Shown: positions 11,205-24,500 of the stretch, one piece after another
How the letters are laid out: each line of letters begins with the position of its first letter
Position numbering within the stretch: the stretch's first letter is position 1
Assembly: GCA_030272155.1 (NCBI GenBank)
Contig: CP126205.1
Span: forward strand, 794,501-858,500
Source of the DNA: Tetradesmus obliquus
Taxonomy: Eukaryota; Chlorophyta; Chlorophyceae; Sphaeropleales; Scenedesmaceae
DNA: 64,000 nt
Reading direction: 5' to 3'
Program-made: the position numbers and the translations under genes
The notes under the pieces: model-generated
The model's input: only the letters and a program-made list of their open reading frames with translations
The model's database searches: none
What the model was told of the DNA's origin: nothing

Positions 11205-14074
11205 GTGGGCTTGTGCCTTCAACAGCAGTTATTAAGCTGCTGTTGTTTGTGCATGGGGCTGGTTTGTGCTGCGCCCCAGTGCACGCTGCAGGTGGTGCTG
11301 TTTTTGGTTTGCAGCAGCAAGGTGCAGCGTTTGTTGTGCAGCGTGTGTTGGTGTGGCAGCTGCGCCATTCCAGTCGCTAGCGCTGCTTGCCTGCACTGCA
11401 GCTGCAGCTGCAGCTGCTGCAGCAGCAGCAGCGGCAGCAGCAGCTGCATGCATGGGGCGCAGCTGCTGCTTTGCTGCCCATGTGGCGCTTATTTCTTCAG
11501 TACATCAACCAAACCACATCAGCAGCGTTGGCAGAGGTCCTGTCATCTGCTGTTTTGTGTTGGTTGCTTTTGGGGCTCTGCAGTATGCAATGACGCACTT
11601 CTGACCTAGAACATTTCACCTGCAGTGTCGTCTGCTGGGTGTGTGCGGCATAGTGGTGCTCTGTCTGTGACCAAGAATCCGTTGACATCAGTTTTGGTGG
11701 GGCGCTTTTTGTGTAGATAGCCAGCTGGGGTTGTAGAGATAGGCCTAGCACTGCCAAAGTGTGCGCCTGTATAGGGTGCTGGGTGGCTAGCAAGCTGCTG
11801 CGCGCTATGCAGCAGCGCAGGTTTCTCTGTTTCACATGCATTCCTGCTAGTGACGGAGTGCTGTCGACACGTTTTCAGGGTCATGTGGTGTTTGTGGCTC
11901 TGTGGTGGTTTGTGGTGGCTGGTGGCTGGGAGCGCAGCACAGCCCTACTTGCATGGCAGCTGCACGTCTTGCCTTGTGGCATACGCGGCCTGGTCTGGCG
12001 CCACTGTGCTTGTGCCCAGCACTGAACCTGTGTGTAGGCGGCGTGACTGCTTGAGGTGACTGCCACACGCATGTGCTTAAAGTCCTGTGTCACGCAGTGC
12101 CGCACTGTGCCGCACTATGCTAGGCTGTAGCTGCTCCTGTGGTCCTCCCGGGACAAAGTGCATGTGCATAGGCTCTGTCATGCAGTGCCGCACTGTGCCG
12201 CACTACGCTAGGCTGTAGCTGCTCCTGTGGTCCTCCCGGGACAAAGTGCATGTGCATAGGCTCTGTCATGCAGTGCCGCACTGTGCCGCACTACGCTAGG
12301 CTGTAGCTGCTCCTGTGGTCCTCCTGGGACAAAGTGCCTGTGCATAGGTCATGTGTCGCGCAGTGCCGCACTTTGCCGCATTACGCTGGGCTGTAGCTGC
12401 TTTTGTGGTCCTCCTAGCACAAAGTGCATGTGCACAGGTCTTGTGTCACGCAGCGCCGCACTGCGGCTCAGCAACCTGTATGGCTTCAGCTGTCTTGCAG
12501 CCTTGACTGTGGTTGCCAGCTTGTTTGCACAGACCGCTACAGCTCCGTGGCGTGTGGCGGTGCAAAAGCAGCCGGCATTAGTGATGTTAGCACTGCGTAT
12601 GCACTTGCACTGCACCGTGACACGGCAGCGTGGTGATACCACGGCAGGGATGGTGATACCGGTTGGTGCTCAGCATGTGATGGTGACAATGGTAAATTGT
12701 GAATTGACCTGACCAGCTCAGCTAACATGCAGTGTGTCAAGGGTGCTGCTTTCCCTGCGAATGACCCGGGACATTCCAGTCTGCCTTGCTGCCGTGAGGC
12801 AAGTAGGCGCCCCGCATTATGCATGGTGCATGCAATGGTAGAGGCCATGGCCAGCTGTAGACGCTATGTGCCCTTGCAGTTAGAGACATGGATTGCGATG
12901 TGTGGTCGCCTGCTGCCCGCATGTGTAAGTACATACCTCGCTATAGCGAGTAGCTACTGATTGATTTCAATGGGGGACGCGCACGTTGCCCGCAAGAATT
13001 GGGGTTCACTAGTGAGTACTGCTAGTGGGGCAACACTGTTGTAAGCACCGTACGTACGCCTGTATACAGGCTGTTGTGGGGCAACACTGTTGTGGGGCAA
13101 CACACTCACACTGTTTCTGCGCAGCCTGGCACTGGGGCCATGCGTCCCTTCAACCTGTGGCTTCCGTCATTTGGCAGGACAGCCAGCATCTATCGCCGCC
13201 ATCCCGTCTTAAACACCTGCGACAGCAGCCGCTGCTGGTCACCAGCATCATAGTATGATGGACCAGCAGAGGTAGTTTGGCGCACCGACACCCGTCACGT
13301 GCACGTGATTAATGCCACTCCTGCTTTACCGAGCAGTCAAGTCAACTCAGTTGACTGGATCGGATCCAGCTTTCAATCATCGTCATTGCCGGAAACTTAC
13401 AATGCTGGCCCCAGGTAAACAAACCACACAATACTAATAATCATTCAAAAGACACACGGGCGCTGGGTACGAACAAAAACAGTTCAGTGCTGCTGTAATG
13501 CTGGCCCATGCATCTGAAGCACTATCAATGAAAAACACTGTGTATGTGAAAAGCACTGAGTACGTGAAAAGCAGTGTGTGTATGTCAACCGCACTGTAAG
13601 TTTGAACACTTCTTGAGTGAATAACGCAACTGCGCCCAGGGGAGCGTCAATCTCTGATAGCTGAGCATCAGCTTTAGTGCACATCAAACACAGCTGATCC
13701 TGAGCTGTAGCTGCGACACGCAACATGTTGTACAACTGATTGGGAGTTGTAGCTGCGCACAAGCCATGGCGAAGCATAAGCCATAGCGGAGCATCAGCCC
13801 ATTGCTGAGCTGTTTTGTTTATGCTGTAGTGGGCGTGCTGGCGGAGACCACAACAGGGCACGGCTTTAGCTACATAAGCTACCTAAGATTCATAAGCTGG
13901 GCAACCCAAAACATCCACAGCTGTCCATGCCTCCAGCAGCGTAAGAGGTTACGCTATGCCACCCTTTCAGCAACCCGCATGTGCAAAACCCATTACTGCA
14001 GCAACCCGCTTGTGCAAAACCCATTACTGCAACACAGAACAACACTGCACATAACTCACGCTGATAGCACGCAA
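11205..14074. other. Intergenic region with tandem repeats
   Basis: No supported gene. Frames at 11205-11609 and 13484-13861 are low complexity or lack domain signals. Contains the 88-bp tandem repeat described separately and a short GTTGTGGGGCAACACT direct repeat near 13070-13100. Confidence 0.5.
12072..12470. repeat. 88-90 bp tandem repeat, about 4.3 copies
   Basis: The unit starting CAGTGCCGCACTGTGCCGCA begins at 12095, 12183, 12271, 12361 and 12451 (intervals 88, 88, 90, 90; the last is partial). It includes GCTAGGCTGTAGCTGCT and a GGTCCTCC-GGGACAAAGTGC block. The first three copies are nearly identical and the later ones more diverged. It lies outside any gene model. Confidence 0.9.
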
Positions 14075-15859
14075 TCAGGCTGCTTTTGCTTTGATGTCAT
14101 AGGCCGCTCGTGCGGTCAACCCACGAGCACACTTTTGCCCATCACTGCCGCTGCTGCTGCCGCGTACCATTCGAATCATCACTGCCACCACCCGCCGCAG
14201 CACCATCACCACTGCAGCTAGCGCCAGCAGCACAGCAGCAGAAACCGCAGCATACAAGTCCAGATTGCTAGCCTTGTACCAAGGCATCTTATCCCCAGCT
14301 GATACCAGATGCCCCCATCCATACTGCGCAAAAAACTCAAACATATCGCCCGCAGCAGCTGTGTTGGTTTGGTCCAGCGCTCTTACAAGGGCCTGCATCT
14401 TGCGGGCTGCTGCGCGGTAGGGTTCTGCTGTTGCGGGGTTCAGCATGTGGAACAGAAGCTCTTTTGCATTGTCAGCTGTCAGCAGGTTCTGCCGAATTGC
14501 TTCTGCCATACCGGCTTCCTGTAGCTTGGCTCCGTTCATTGGCTGGTCCCTGCAGCAGCAGTCAGATGCAGAAAGGGGATCAGCAGAGGCAAGGCAACCA
14601 GGGAGGAAGACAGTCATGGTGATGGCACTGACACACGGTACTTGTCGCGAGTCCAGATGCAGATGAAATGTCTTGCGCAAAAAGCAGCGGCAACATGCAA
14701 AACAAGATCTCTTTAAAATTGCCAGGGTGATACTGCCAAAATGGCATGTTTGCTGATTGAGATAGCACAGCTACGCATCTTCAGCGGCTGAATATAACAC
14801 CAAAAGGAGGACAGCAAGCATTGACATACCACCATACATTTAACTGCAGACCATCAACCATACACAGTAAGCTAACCGTAATCCATTGACCATCTGCAGC
14901 AGCTCACCCGAAGAAGGACAGGATGATCATAGGCACGCCATCATACATCGCCTGGTGGCTGCTCTCGGCTCCGCCATGGCTCACAACCCACCACCCCTCT
15001 TTGGTGACCCAAAAGCTATCAACTTTAAACCACAAACCGCAGCTCACCCAAAGAAAGATAGGATGAGGATGGGCACGCCATCATACATCGCTTCATGGCT
15101 GCTCTCAGCGCCGCCATGGCTCACAAACAGCGACACAGCAGGGTGAGCCAGCAGCGCCCGCTGCGGCGCAAACGGCAGCAGCAGCACGCGTGGGTGCTGC
15201 TCGATGGCTGCAGGGAACTTCTCTCGGCGGATGTTGCTGCAGGGCGGCAGGAGGGCAGGCAAAGCAGAACGCTCAGTCCAACAGATGGTTTCTGGGCAGG
15301 TGTAACTTTTTCCGGCTAGTACCCCTGCCCATGGTCCAACTCTGCAAGTCCTGGTAAAGAGATCTTGCCGAAGACGACCGTCGGCAAGGTTTGCACAGCC
15401 GGACGCGAGAAAGCGTTGGCAGAACGCGAGGTGTCATGTTTTGAGTTACTGCTGTGGCAGCTGCCGGCAGGGGCAGGCGCGCTTGCAAGGCAGCCAACAG
15501 CTGCATGCTTCGTCACGCTGCACTACACATTTGCAATTACGTCACGACACATTTGCAACAACTTTCAAACGCACCCACCTGACAGCCCAAATAACGCCGT
15601 CAGCATAGCCAGCATCCAGCACTGCCAGCAGCGCGTTGGAAAGGTGCTGCAGCATGGCCACTGGAGGGTCCACGTGTGTGCCAAATGCAACATATACCAC
15701 ACGCGGCTGCGCCCTGCTGCTGCTGCTGCTGTTTGCGGCCAGCTTGTCTAGCCAGTGCTGGATGTCTGCCGGCATGCTGCTGTTGACGTGACTGCGGATG
15801 GGGCCAATCATTTGCACCAGAGGGCTCACTGGACGTGGCGACTGCAGCATCAGCAGCAT

Positions 15860-15890
<31 letters not shown>

Positions 15891-18800
15891 TGCATACAGC
15901 AAACTGGAGGCCCCGCGTCATGTAGATGAATGTCAACAATGAACAGCGGTGCCTGCTGCACAGCTGTTTTCTGGAATCCCAAGCCACAGCCATCTGTACA
16001 GGCGCCAGCAGTGCCACGTGCACGTGAATGAAGGACAAGCGCTGACACAACCACAGGCTGGAGTGATGTCAGCATTGCGTGAAAAGGCAGCTTCTTGATT
16101 GAGGCAATGAACACCTTCTGCCTCGCACCTCAAAGCGAAAGGAGCATGCATCTGGCGCCAGTTCCCAGCATGGCCTAAAAGCATGCGTTGCATTGATAAA
16201 TTCAAATACATAAAATTCAATCACACTCACCTCAAAGCCAAAGAAGCTGTTGACGATCTTCAGCGCATGGCTGTGCCTTGCCATTGGGTTGCCCTCATAC
16301 ACCTTGACCCCACACTCCCGCTTGACCTTGTTCAAGCGCTGTATTGGCTGCCGGCTGGATGCAATGATCTGCGCTGGTACCACAAAGCTGTTGACGAAGC
16401 GCTGCCACAGGTTTAGATGCAAGCTGGTGGTGTGGGGGTAGGGCGAGAACCAGCTGTTCAGGTAGGGTGCATCTTGCACTGCAAATGCAGCGGGCAGCAG
16501 CAGGTGCATGACACAACAGCAGGGTTAACCAGCAGCGGCGTGGTGGCTGGAACCAGGCTGTGTAAGGGTAGGGCGAGAACAAGCTGTTCAGGTAGGGTGC
16601 ATCTTGCACTGCAAATACAGCGGGCAGCAGCAGATGCATGAAACAACAACCGTTTTAAACAGCAGTGGCGTGGTGGCTGGCACAATATGGTGCAAGTTGG
16701 TGGTGTGGGGGTAGGGCGAGAACCAGCTGTTCAGGTAGGGTGCATCTTGCACTGCAATTGCAGCGAGCAGAAGCAGATGCGTGACATAACAGCAGTTTAA
16801 AAACAGCAGTGCCGTGGTGGCTGGCACCATATGTGCATGCATGCTGTGTAACGGTAGGGCGAGAACCAGCTGTTCAGGTAGGGTGCATCTTGCACTGCAA
16901 ATGCAGCGGGCAGCAGCAGGTGCATGACGCAGCAGGGGTGTTAACCAGCAGCGGCGTGGTGGCTGGGGTGAAATATGAGCAGGAAGCAGCAGCAGCAGCG
17001 GCAGCAGCAGGTGCATGAGGCAGTAGTGGTGTTCATCAAGCAGCGAGCATGGAGTGGGCGGCACAGTGCTGTGGCAGCAGCCGTCTATGCACTGGCAGCT
17101 GCAAGTAACACGTGTTATGGCCAAACTGCGTCTACCTACTGGTCAGCGGCAAGGGATGCAACAGTCTGATATTTGCAGATCAGGAAACAATGCACCAACT
17201 GCAAAAATTGCTAGCAAGAGGGGCCAACCACAATCACCAGCTACTCATAAACCACCTGTGATAGGGTCGGTCAAAAGCATTTCGTAATAATGAAGCCATA
17301 TAATAGCCTTGTCTACTCACCTCCAAGCGGGATGCCAGAGATGCTGACTGCATACTTCAGGCCCAGCGTATCCGCCACATCAGCGCACGCGTCCACCACA
17401 AGTCACAAACATCCTGATTAAACATACAACTAAACATATAACAATGTGACAATGTAACAAAGCCTGTGTCCACTCACCTCCAGGGGGAATGCTGGATATG
17501 CTGACTGCATACTTCATGCCAAGTGTGTCGGCCACATCAGCGCAGGCGTCAACCAGGAAGTCACAAACATCTTGATGTAACATTTAACTTGAAATATAAC
17601 ATTGTGACAATGAACAAAGCCTGTGCCACTCACCTCCCGGGGGAATGCTGGATATGCTGACTGCATACTTCATGCCGAGTGTGTCGGCCACATCAGCGCA
17701 CGCATCAACCAAGAAGTCACAGATGAGCAGGTCAGGCGTGCTGCTGCTGAACACACCCCTCAGGAAGCTGGACATGATGGGGTAGGTGGGGATTGTGAAG
17801 TGGTTGATGATGGTGGCAAAGCCTGCAGGGTGCAACGCAAGGCAAAATATCATGGGTTTGAAATTAATTTGGTCGGCCGAGACACATGAGTTCAAATCTG
17901 GTGTAGTTTGTGACAACTGTGGCAAAGCCTGCAGGGCACAATGACACAACATAAAAGAGTTAAAAGTAATCTTATGAGGCCAAGACAGGCGAGCACAACA
18001 TATGGTGTAGTGGTTAATGATGGTGGCAAAGCCTGCAGGACACAGTACACACCGTCAAGAATTGTAAGTATGTCTAACCACCCAAGACACGTGAGCACAA
18101 CGTAGGGTGTAGTGGTTGATGATTGTGGCAAAGCCCGCAGGGCACAAGACACATGTGTATGTGGTGGTTGCAGGAGCAATGGCTGACACGCGGAACTGCA
18201 CTTGCAAGGGCATAGTTGATTATGCGGAGCAGTGATGCCCTATGTTTTCCCGCTACAATTTCGAACTGTTCATACAGCAACCGTCCTGCTAGCAAACACA
18301 CCCTGTAAAGCTGTTGCAGCTCGCAGTAACTGCTGTGCAAGCATACCTCCCACCCCTCGACCATGTGCTTGCCTCTCAACAACCCACAAACATAGCTGCA
18401 GGGACGTGAATTGTGGTCGTTGGGGCTTTTGTGAACATGGCCTTTACAGTGTGCTTGTAAAGAAGATGCAAGCGTGCGGCCAAAGTGGACGTCGAAGGGA
18501 TGGAAAGTATCACCTGAGCGAAAGTTTGCAGTTTGCAGGTATTGTGCATGGCACGCGTGCAGTGCCGTGCTGTGTCTTGTCACACCATCAGTTGTGCGCA
18601 CATGCTGCTGTTGCTGCCTCTGCTGCTTACCTCGCCTGTTCGGATCCATCATATCTTTTGCCATGCTGCTGTTGCCGCTGCGCATATGGTGCATGATCTC
18701 ATTCACTTTCTTGGGAACAAACTGTATCTCAACACCGGGGTAGTTGGGCGCCAGCCATGCTGATGCGTCACTGTCAGTAACAACTGTTACTTTATGGCCC

Positions 18801-19291
18801 CGCTCTGCCAGCGGCTGCAGGACTTCTAGGTAAGGCACCATGTGACTGCGGCCTGCAGGAAGAAGAGGCGTTGAATGCAGCAGCATGCATTGGTGTATGA
18901 GGAGCCACAGCAGCTGTGTGCTGCAGCAGCCTGTTAGCAGCTGCAGTGGGCCTGTTAGCACTGAAGCGTCAACAACTTGTTGAGTGGCAACATCATTGGT
19001 GACCTGCGATACGCTGCTCACACAACAGCCGCTGGGCGGCCCTATGTCCTTCTGCATTTAACTGGATCAAAAAGAGCCTGCACAATAGATCCGCCTCAAG
19101 CATTAAAATTGACATCAGGCACAACCCCACTTCCTTAAAGCACCTAACTTACCGAGATTGGAGACAAACATGAAGTGCTGGCTGGGAGGGCTGCCTGCTG
19201 CTGCTGCTGCTGCTGCTGCTGCCAACGCTTTCGTCATAAGAAGAAGCAGCAGCAGCGCCGCGAAACAATGTCCAACCTCATGAAACACCAT
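14075..19291 (-). CDS. UDP-glycosyltransferase, animal-like, with C-terminal membrane anchor
   Basis: GT1-family enzyme moving sugar from a UDP-sugar to a small acceptor. Eight exons, all in phase, give 600 residues: 19291-19153, 18852-18631, 18285-18202, 17822-17634, 16472-16231, 15841-15579, 15236-15048, 14549-14075. Seen: an N-terminal signal peptide; GRSHMVPYLEVLQPLAERGH, the N-terminal motif with the catalytic His; VQMIGPI and VVYVAFGT leading into the C-terminal half; then FAPQRALLAHPAVSLFVSHGG and FFGDQPMNGAKL, the sugar-donor site; then a hydrophobic span (LYAAVSAAVLLALAAVVMVL) and a basic tail. Signal peptide plus C-terminal anchor is the layout of animal ER UGTs and is unlike soluble plant UGTs, so an ER/endomembrane enzyme with its active side in the lumen is inferred. 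Acceptor and sugar are unknown. Exons 4, 5 and 7 have echoes. Confidence 0.88.
14902..15060 (-). repeat. Donor-side echo of UGT exon 7
   Basis: The end of exon 7 (HGGAESSHEAMYDGVPILIL then SFFG and its GTGAGC donor, at 15048) is repeated 140 bp downstream with a donor at 14908 (AMYDGVPMIILSFFG). The echo keeps the reading and the donor. Either donor could be joined to the next exon (14549). Confidence 0.85.
16472..16905 (-). repeat. Acceptor-side echoes of UGT exon 5
   Basis: The start of exon 5 (DAPYLNSWFSPYPHT, after a GTGCAAG acceptor) occurs with starts at 16472 (full exon), 16602, 16745 and 16888, intervals 130, 143 and 143 bp. The copies are nearly identical over some 45 exon bases and the preceding intron, then diverge. 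Confidence 0.9.
17321..17720 (-). repeat. Donor-side echoes of UGT exon 4
   Basis: The 3' part of exon 4 (DACADVADTLGMKYAVSISS and IPPGG) with its GTGAGT donor occurs three times, with donors after 17634 (full exon), 17478 and 17321 (intervals 156 and 157 bp). The third copy is more diverged (LGLKYAVSISGIPLGG). Confidence 0.9.
17817..18145 (-). repeat. Acceptor-side echoes of UGT exon 4
   Basis: The 5' border of exon 4 (CTGCAG then GCTTTGCCACCATCATCAAC) recurs with starts at 17822 (full exon), 17928, 18032 and about 18134. In the outermost copy the acceptor has changed to GCGG and is probably dead. Exon 4 thus has echoes on both sides. Confidence 0.85.
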
Positions 19292-21295
19292 TTTGGCAGT
19301 GAAATCGCGTATCGTGCGGTGAGAGTATGCAGGAGTAATCCCCTGCAGCCGCTACGAGCGAAACTCTGTTTGTGTGCCAGTGACTTCACCGGAACTACAC
19401 GGCTGTCATTATAACAGTAAGTTAACCTGCTCGGTGTTTGCACCACACAAGTGTTGGCTTTGCACCTCGTGCTGATCATCGAGGTTGACCAACCTTGCGG
19501 GTAACATTAGGCGATACCACACGTACCCTGAACACTCGGCGCCCTGCTGTGCATTGAAATAGCAAATAGACCTTATTAGCAATTTCGCGCCGAATGAAGG
19601 CAAGAAGAGCAGCAGGCGAGTTGTGTCACTCCATCTCACACTACGAGGCCAGTGTAGCACCTCAGCTGCGCAGTGCGACTCTGTTTTGCCTCCCCTGTAA
19701 CCAGTCTCTCTCTCTCATCGTTGTCTTGTCAGACCAACCCATTCGCAGCAGACGTTCATTGAGTAGTTACTTGAGACTGTGCAAAGACAGTGATCTGCAA
19801 GACAGCTAGTTGCCGCCAGGTGGCAACCAGACAGCGCATTCCACAGCAAGTCTCTTGGAAAGAGTTCAAGCAACACACAAAACAGTAACCTGGACACGGC
19901 ACACGCGCCTGATGCATACACAACTGGCCATATACAGGCAGAACAGACAGCAACCGTTGTACAACCCGACTCGGCCAGGCAGCAGGGCATGCACTGCGCA
20001 TCACGGCTCCCTTCAAAAGCTGCCCAGCATCACTGAGCAGCAGCGCTGCTGCATGCTGCTGCACCCTTTACAATGCTGCAGCCTCAAACTCCAAGACCCC
20101 GCCACAAAGGCACCTGTCTACTGCTTTCTGAGTGTCCAACTAAGCGCCGCCGCCTCTGCTGCAGCTGAAACATGCAGGCCCTGTGACATCCGCCACACCA
20201 TCAACAACTGCACTGAAGAAAGCGTCATTCCTCCAGCCCTTGCTGGGCTACACACAGCACATATAAGACGCCTGCAAGTGCAAGCAGCCAGGCAGCCGGC
20301 CCCATCGCATGTTCAGCCAGTCTGCACAGGGCACACTGATCATGCTTCGACAGCATGAGCAAGCTTGCTTCAGCTGCATACACCCGCAAGGCATCTGCTG
20401 CCATCGGACGCCAGTCCACACTAACCTAACTCTGACAGTACAGCACACCAACTGCCTACATAGGCTGTGCACAGCCCACCATCCCACGCGTTCCACCAAA
20501 AAAACAGATCCGCAGTCAATGAAGAGGCTCGTTTGCTGCACATGCACCTCAACTGCATCGTATTGCAGATGCCATGACGGAAACCCGGAAGAAAAGAGCA
20601 CAAAAAAGGTCAACCTCACAGACAGCACGCACTGCAGTACACTGCTGCAGAGCTGCGTGCGCCGTTGATGACAATACAGTCCACACTCGCAATGCAGAAG
20701 CTGCCAGGCTGCAGGCACCTGCTGCTCTGAGCTGAGCCTACACACAGCGGCAGCCTGCAGTAGGCCAACACCTGCCTGCCTGCCTGACCGAAAAGAGCGG
20801 CACTGCGCGCATGTGGAGGCAGCCTTACGTGCCTATCAACAACGCATGTTGCTGGCGGAGACGCAGTCACTCGCGTTACTTGCAGTAAATATGCGTGCTG
20901 CAACCAGCAACGTGCAACACGCGCGGCTTTCTACCAGGAGCCGTGACAGTAGAGCTAGGCGCCGCGCACACACGCCCTGGCCTAGCATGGAGGAAGCAAA
21001 ACACAAGCAACTAACAACCGCAGCATGATGATGGTGCAGCATCATGCACACAGGCCGCCACCCGCCTTGCTGCCAACCAGCCAGCAGTGCCAGCACAGCC
21101 CCTGTGAGGCAGTGAGCCAGTGCATTACCCAAACCCATAGCCCCAGCAACAGCCACACCCGCAGTGGCTACTGCTGCCGCTGCTGCCGCTGCTGCCGCTG
21201 CCACACTACCTCCTGTGCATGGCACACTCACAATCCTGCAGAAGAACACTCCTCACCGCAGCTCAGTGCACTACGATGCTCCCGTACTGCAGCGC
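19292..21295. other. Intergenic, no supported gene
   Basis: 2 kb between the UGT start and the end of the bromodomain gene. Several open frames occur on both strands but none has a domain, and they overlap one another. Confidence 0.5.
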
Positions 21296-21498
21296 CTACT
21301 GCTGCTGGCTCACACGCACTGGCATTGCCAGCCCCTGCTGCAGCTGCTGCTGCACGCCCAAGCCCTGCACATTCGGCACAGCCAGTTGCTGGTTCATGGC
21401 CCCGCCAGCAGCCAACCCAGCCATGCCAGGCCCAGGCACAAACTGCTGCTGCTGCTGCTGCTGCTGCTGTGCTGCCATCGCATACTGCTGCATGCCAG

Positions 21499-21535
<37 letters not shown>

Positions 21536-24500
21536 TCGAGCAGCGAGCATCTGTGCCTGTTGCTGCTGCAGCAGCTGAAGTTGCTGTGGCTGCTGCTGCT
21601 GTAGCATCTGAAGTTGCTGTTGCTGCTGCTGCTGCAGCTGCATCTGCTGCTGCAGCTGAGGGGCTTGTATGCCTGCCAGCTGTGCTGCAGTGCCAGCCTG
21701 TAGCCCCTGCATGCCGCCCATACCAGCGCCACGCCCTGCGCCAGCTTGCAACTGCTGCTGCTGCTGCTGCCGCTGCGCCTGCTGCTGCTGCTGCGCAGCC
21801 GCCGCGCCAGCCGCCTGCTGCTGCAGCAGCTGCTGTTGCTGCTGCTGCCGCTGCTGCGCCTGCTGCGCGGCCAGCGGATGCACGTGCCGCTGCGGCGCGT
21901 ACTGCGTGGGTGTCACTCCCTTGATAGGCACGAGCTGCTGCAGGTTGCTGCCCATGAGCCGCGTCACAAAGCGCTCCACAACCGAGCCCGCACCAGACAC
22001 AAAGCGCCCCAGCGACTTGAGGTAGTACTCTGGGTTCAGGTTGTTCACGTGCCCAGCCACGCAGCGCAGCACCGGCCGGCCATTGGCACCGTACGGCAGG
22101 CCGTCTGGGTTGGCGCCCTGCGCGAGGCCTCCCCACATCGCGCCCAGGTTCTTGGCCTTGGCCCTGTTATGTAACAAGTCATGTGACAGAGCAGCGGCAG
22201 CGCGTGCACAGCGGCGGCGGCGGTGGGACGCGCACGGGGCATACTGCACTTGCGAGCACAGAGCATCGGCGTTCAACACATACACCACGCACGCTACAAC
22301 AAAAAGATACAACAATGTCCCCGCACTCAGGTCGTGCTGATGCTGCAGCCGTGCGGCCTGCAGAATGCTTACGCAAACCTGCAGTACACAACCCACGCCG
22401 CTCACCAAACCATCAGCAGGATGCTGGACCAGATCACCCCAAACATTCCTGCATCCTGCACCCCTGGCCTGATTCTGCAGCAGTGCTGTCTGCAACAGTA
22501 GCCTTGCACAGCCCCCGAGCATCAACCCCCTCATCACGCCAAACACTTACCAGCCACAACCACACATGCCCCATGCCAGCAGCTATTGCTCAGACACAAT
22601 ACACCCTTACGCCAGTCGTGCCACGACAACTGCGACTGCTTCCTGCCAATTGTACACCCCATCCGACGGGCACTTACTCCTGCCGGCAAACCGCTAGCCA
22701 CAGCAGACCACCTGTCAGCACAACACCACGCACATGCAGCAACAGCCACCGCCACAAGCACTGTTTGCACCACCATCTGTACCATCATCAACACCACCTG
22801 CCGCAGCACCCGCACACACCTGTACGTGTCCCGGAAGCTGTCACCCTCCACAGTAGACGTTGCATAGTCCCCAGCAGCAGCAGCCAGCGGAATGAACTTG
22901 CTGCCACGGGGCCGCTTTGTAACAGGCGCATCATCGTCGCGCGGCCGCCGGCCCCGCCGCGTCTGCCGGGTCGTCATTTGTGATGGCCCGCTGGCAGCAG
23001 CAGCGCCGCTGCCGCCGCCACCGCCGCCAGACACGCCGCCGCCGCTGGCGGCGGCTGCGCCGCTGCGGGTGGCGGCCTTGCCGCCAGTGGCTGCTGCTGC
23101 TGCCGCTGCTGCTGCGCCGGGCGCACCAGGCAGAGGCGCTGTCATGACGTTGCCTGCAGACGAGTAAGCAAGCGGAGGGTCGCCGATCCGTTGCTGTTCC
23201 ACTCTCAGCATGCACGCCCAAGAACACACAAAACTATAACTCAGCAACAGCCAGACAGCCAGACGCAGCGGGCACAACAACCTCACCAAGAACCCTGCGA
23301 CCGATGGATGCTGTTACAGCACTGCCCCAAGAGTGGAACACTGCTACCCGATGTCGAAGCCTGCAGTCATTGCACAGAACTCGCACAATGCGCGACGCGC
23401 ACCAATACAACTGCCAGCTTGGCCTCGCGGCGCCTGGTTATAGGCCGAGCAAAGGCAACACATGCCAGCTCAAACCAGCTGCTGCAGCCAGAATCATCAG
23501 CACACTGCTGCTGCTGCTGCTGCCAAGCCTAAGCAGTGCAGCCGCACAGCTTGATCTTGCCCTGCTTGAAGTTGAGTATGCAGCGCAGAGAATCGCACAC
23601 CTGTGAACCAACCCTAAACCCCACAGCGCCCACAGCGCCACACACAGTATCATGAAAACCCCGCACATGGCTCACCAGTGAAACCTCGCAGCTTGGTCTT
23701 GCCCTGCTTGAAGTTGCGCACCATCTTCAAGCCACTCGTCAGCAGCAGGTCGGCCTGCTTGTGCACCACGGTGCCAGCCGCGTTGAAGGTCTTGGCGTTG
23801 CTGAACATGAGCACCAGGTCCGATGTTAGGTCGGCCCAGCTGTTGTAGGCGCCACGCTCCACCTTGGACTTCATGGTGGACAGGTCCATGGGCTGCTTGA
23901 TGATGGTGTGGTAGTTGGGCGCCTGCAGACAGAACACAGCAGCATAACATAAGGACTGATCAGTCTCACGCAGTCAATGTTTGCAACAGGTGGTTTTGGA
24001 CTGGATGGCACTACACAACATGCCACATGCAAGGCATGGATACACTGACAACATGCATCAACGTTACAGCTCAGCCGCAAGAGTATATCTACACCAGCTC
24101 TGCCAACTAAACAGTCCGCTCCCCCAGAGCCAGGCAATACATAGAAGCAAGCTGCCCCGCCCGCTACTCACCATCTGCTCAGTCACGGGCGTTGTGAAGA
24201 ACCTGAACTTGTCGCGCTTGTCGACCGCCATCAGCAGCTTCATCATGCTGTCCCGCGTGGCAGGGTGCGTCTCAGGCGTGGCAGCAACCTCATTCAGCAG
24301 CACCTGGTCAACCAGCACGAATGTAGCTCCGCGGCGCTGCGGCGCCCGCGGCGCAGCAGGCGGCGGCGACAGCGACGCCGGCAAGCCCGCCGGCGCTGCT
24401 GCTGCAGCGTCAGAGGGTCCGGCTGCTGCATCGGCTGCTGCGGCGGCGCCGCCTGCTGCCTCGCCGGCTGCATCAGCCATGCCGAAAGCAGTTGCGCCTT

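Noticed and set aside
11205-11609. Cys/Ser-rich frames after the Sel1 gene
   Set aside because: Codons come from TGC/AGC repeats; likely 3' flank of the Sel1 gene.
13484-13861. 125-codon minus-strand frame
   Set aside because: Ends in a short internal repeat (CFSRTQCFSHTQCFS) produced by simple DNA repeats, with no family resemblance.
19810-20358. 182-codon plus-strand frame in the intergenic region
   Set aside because: No domain, overlaps competing frames on the other strand, and composition is like the surrounding non-coding DNA.
21025-21924. Long plus-strand open frame rich in Ala
   Set aside because: It is the antisense of the polyQ exon of the bromodomain gene. CAG/CTG runs leave all frames open.
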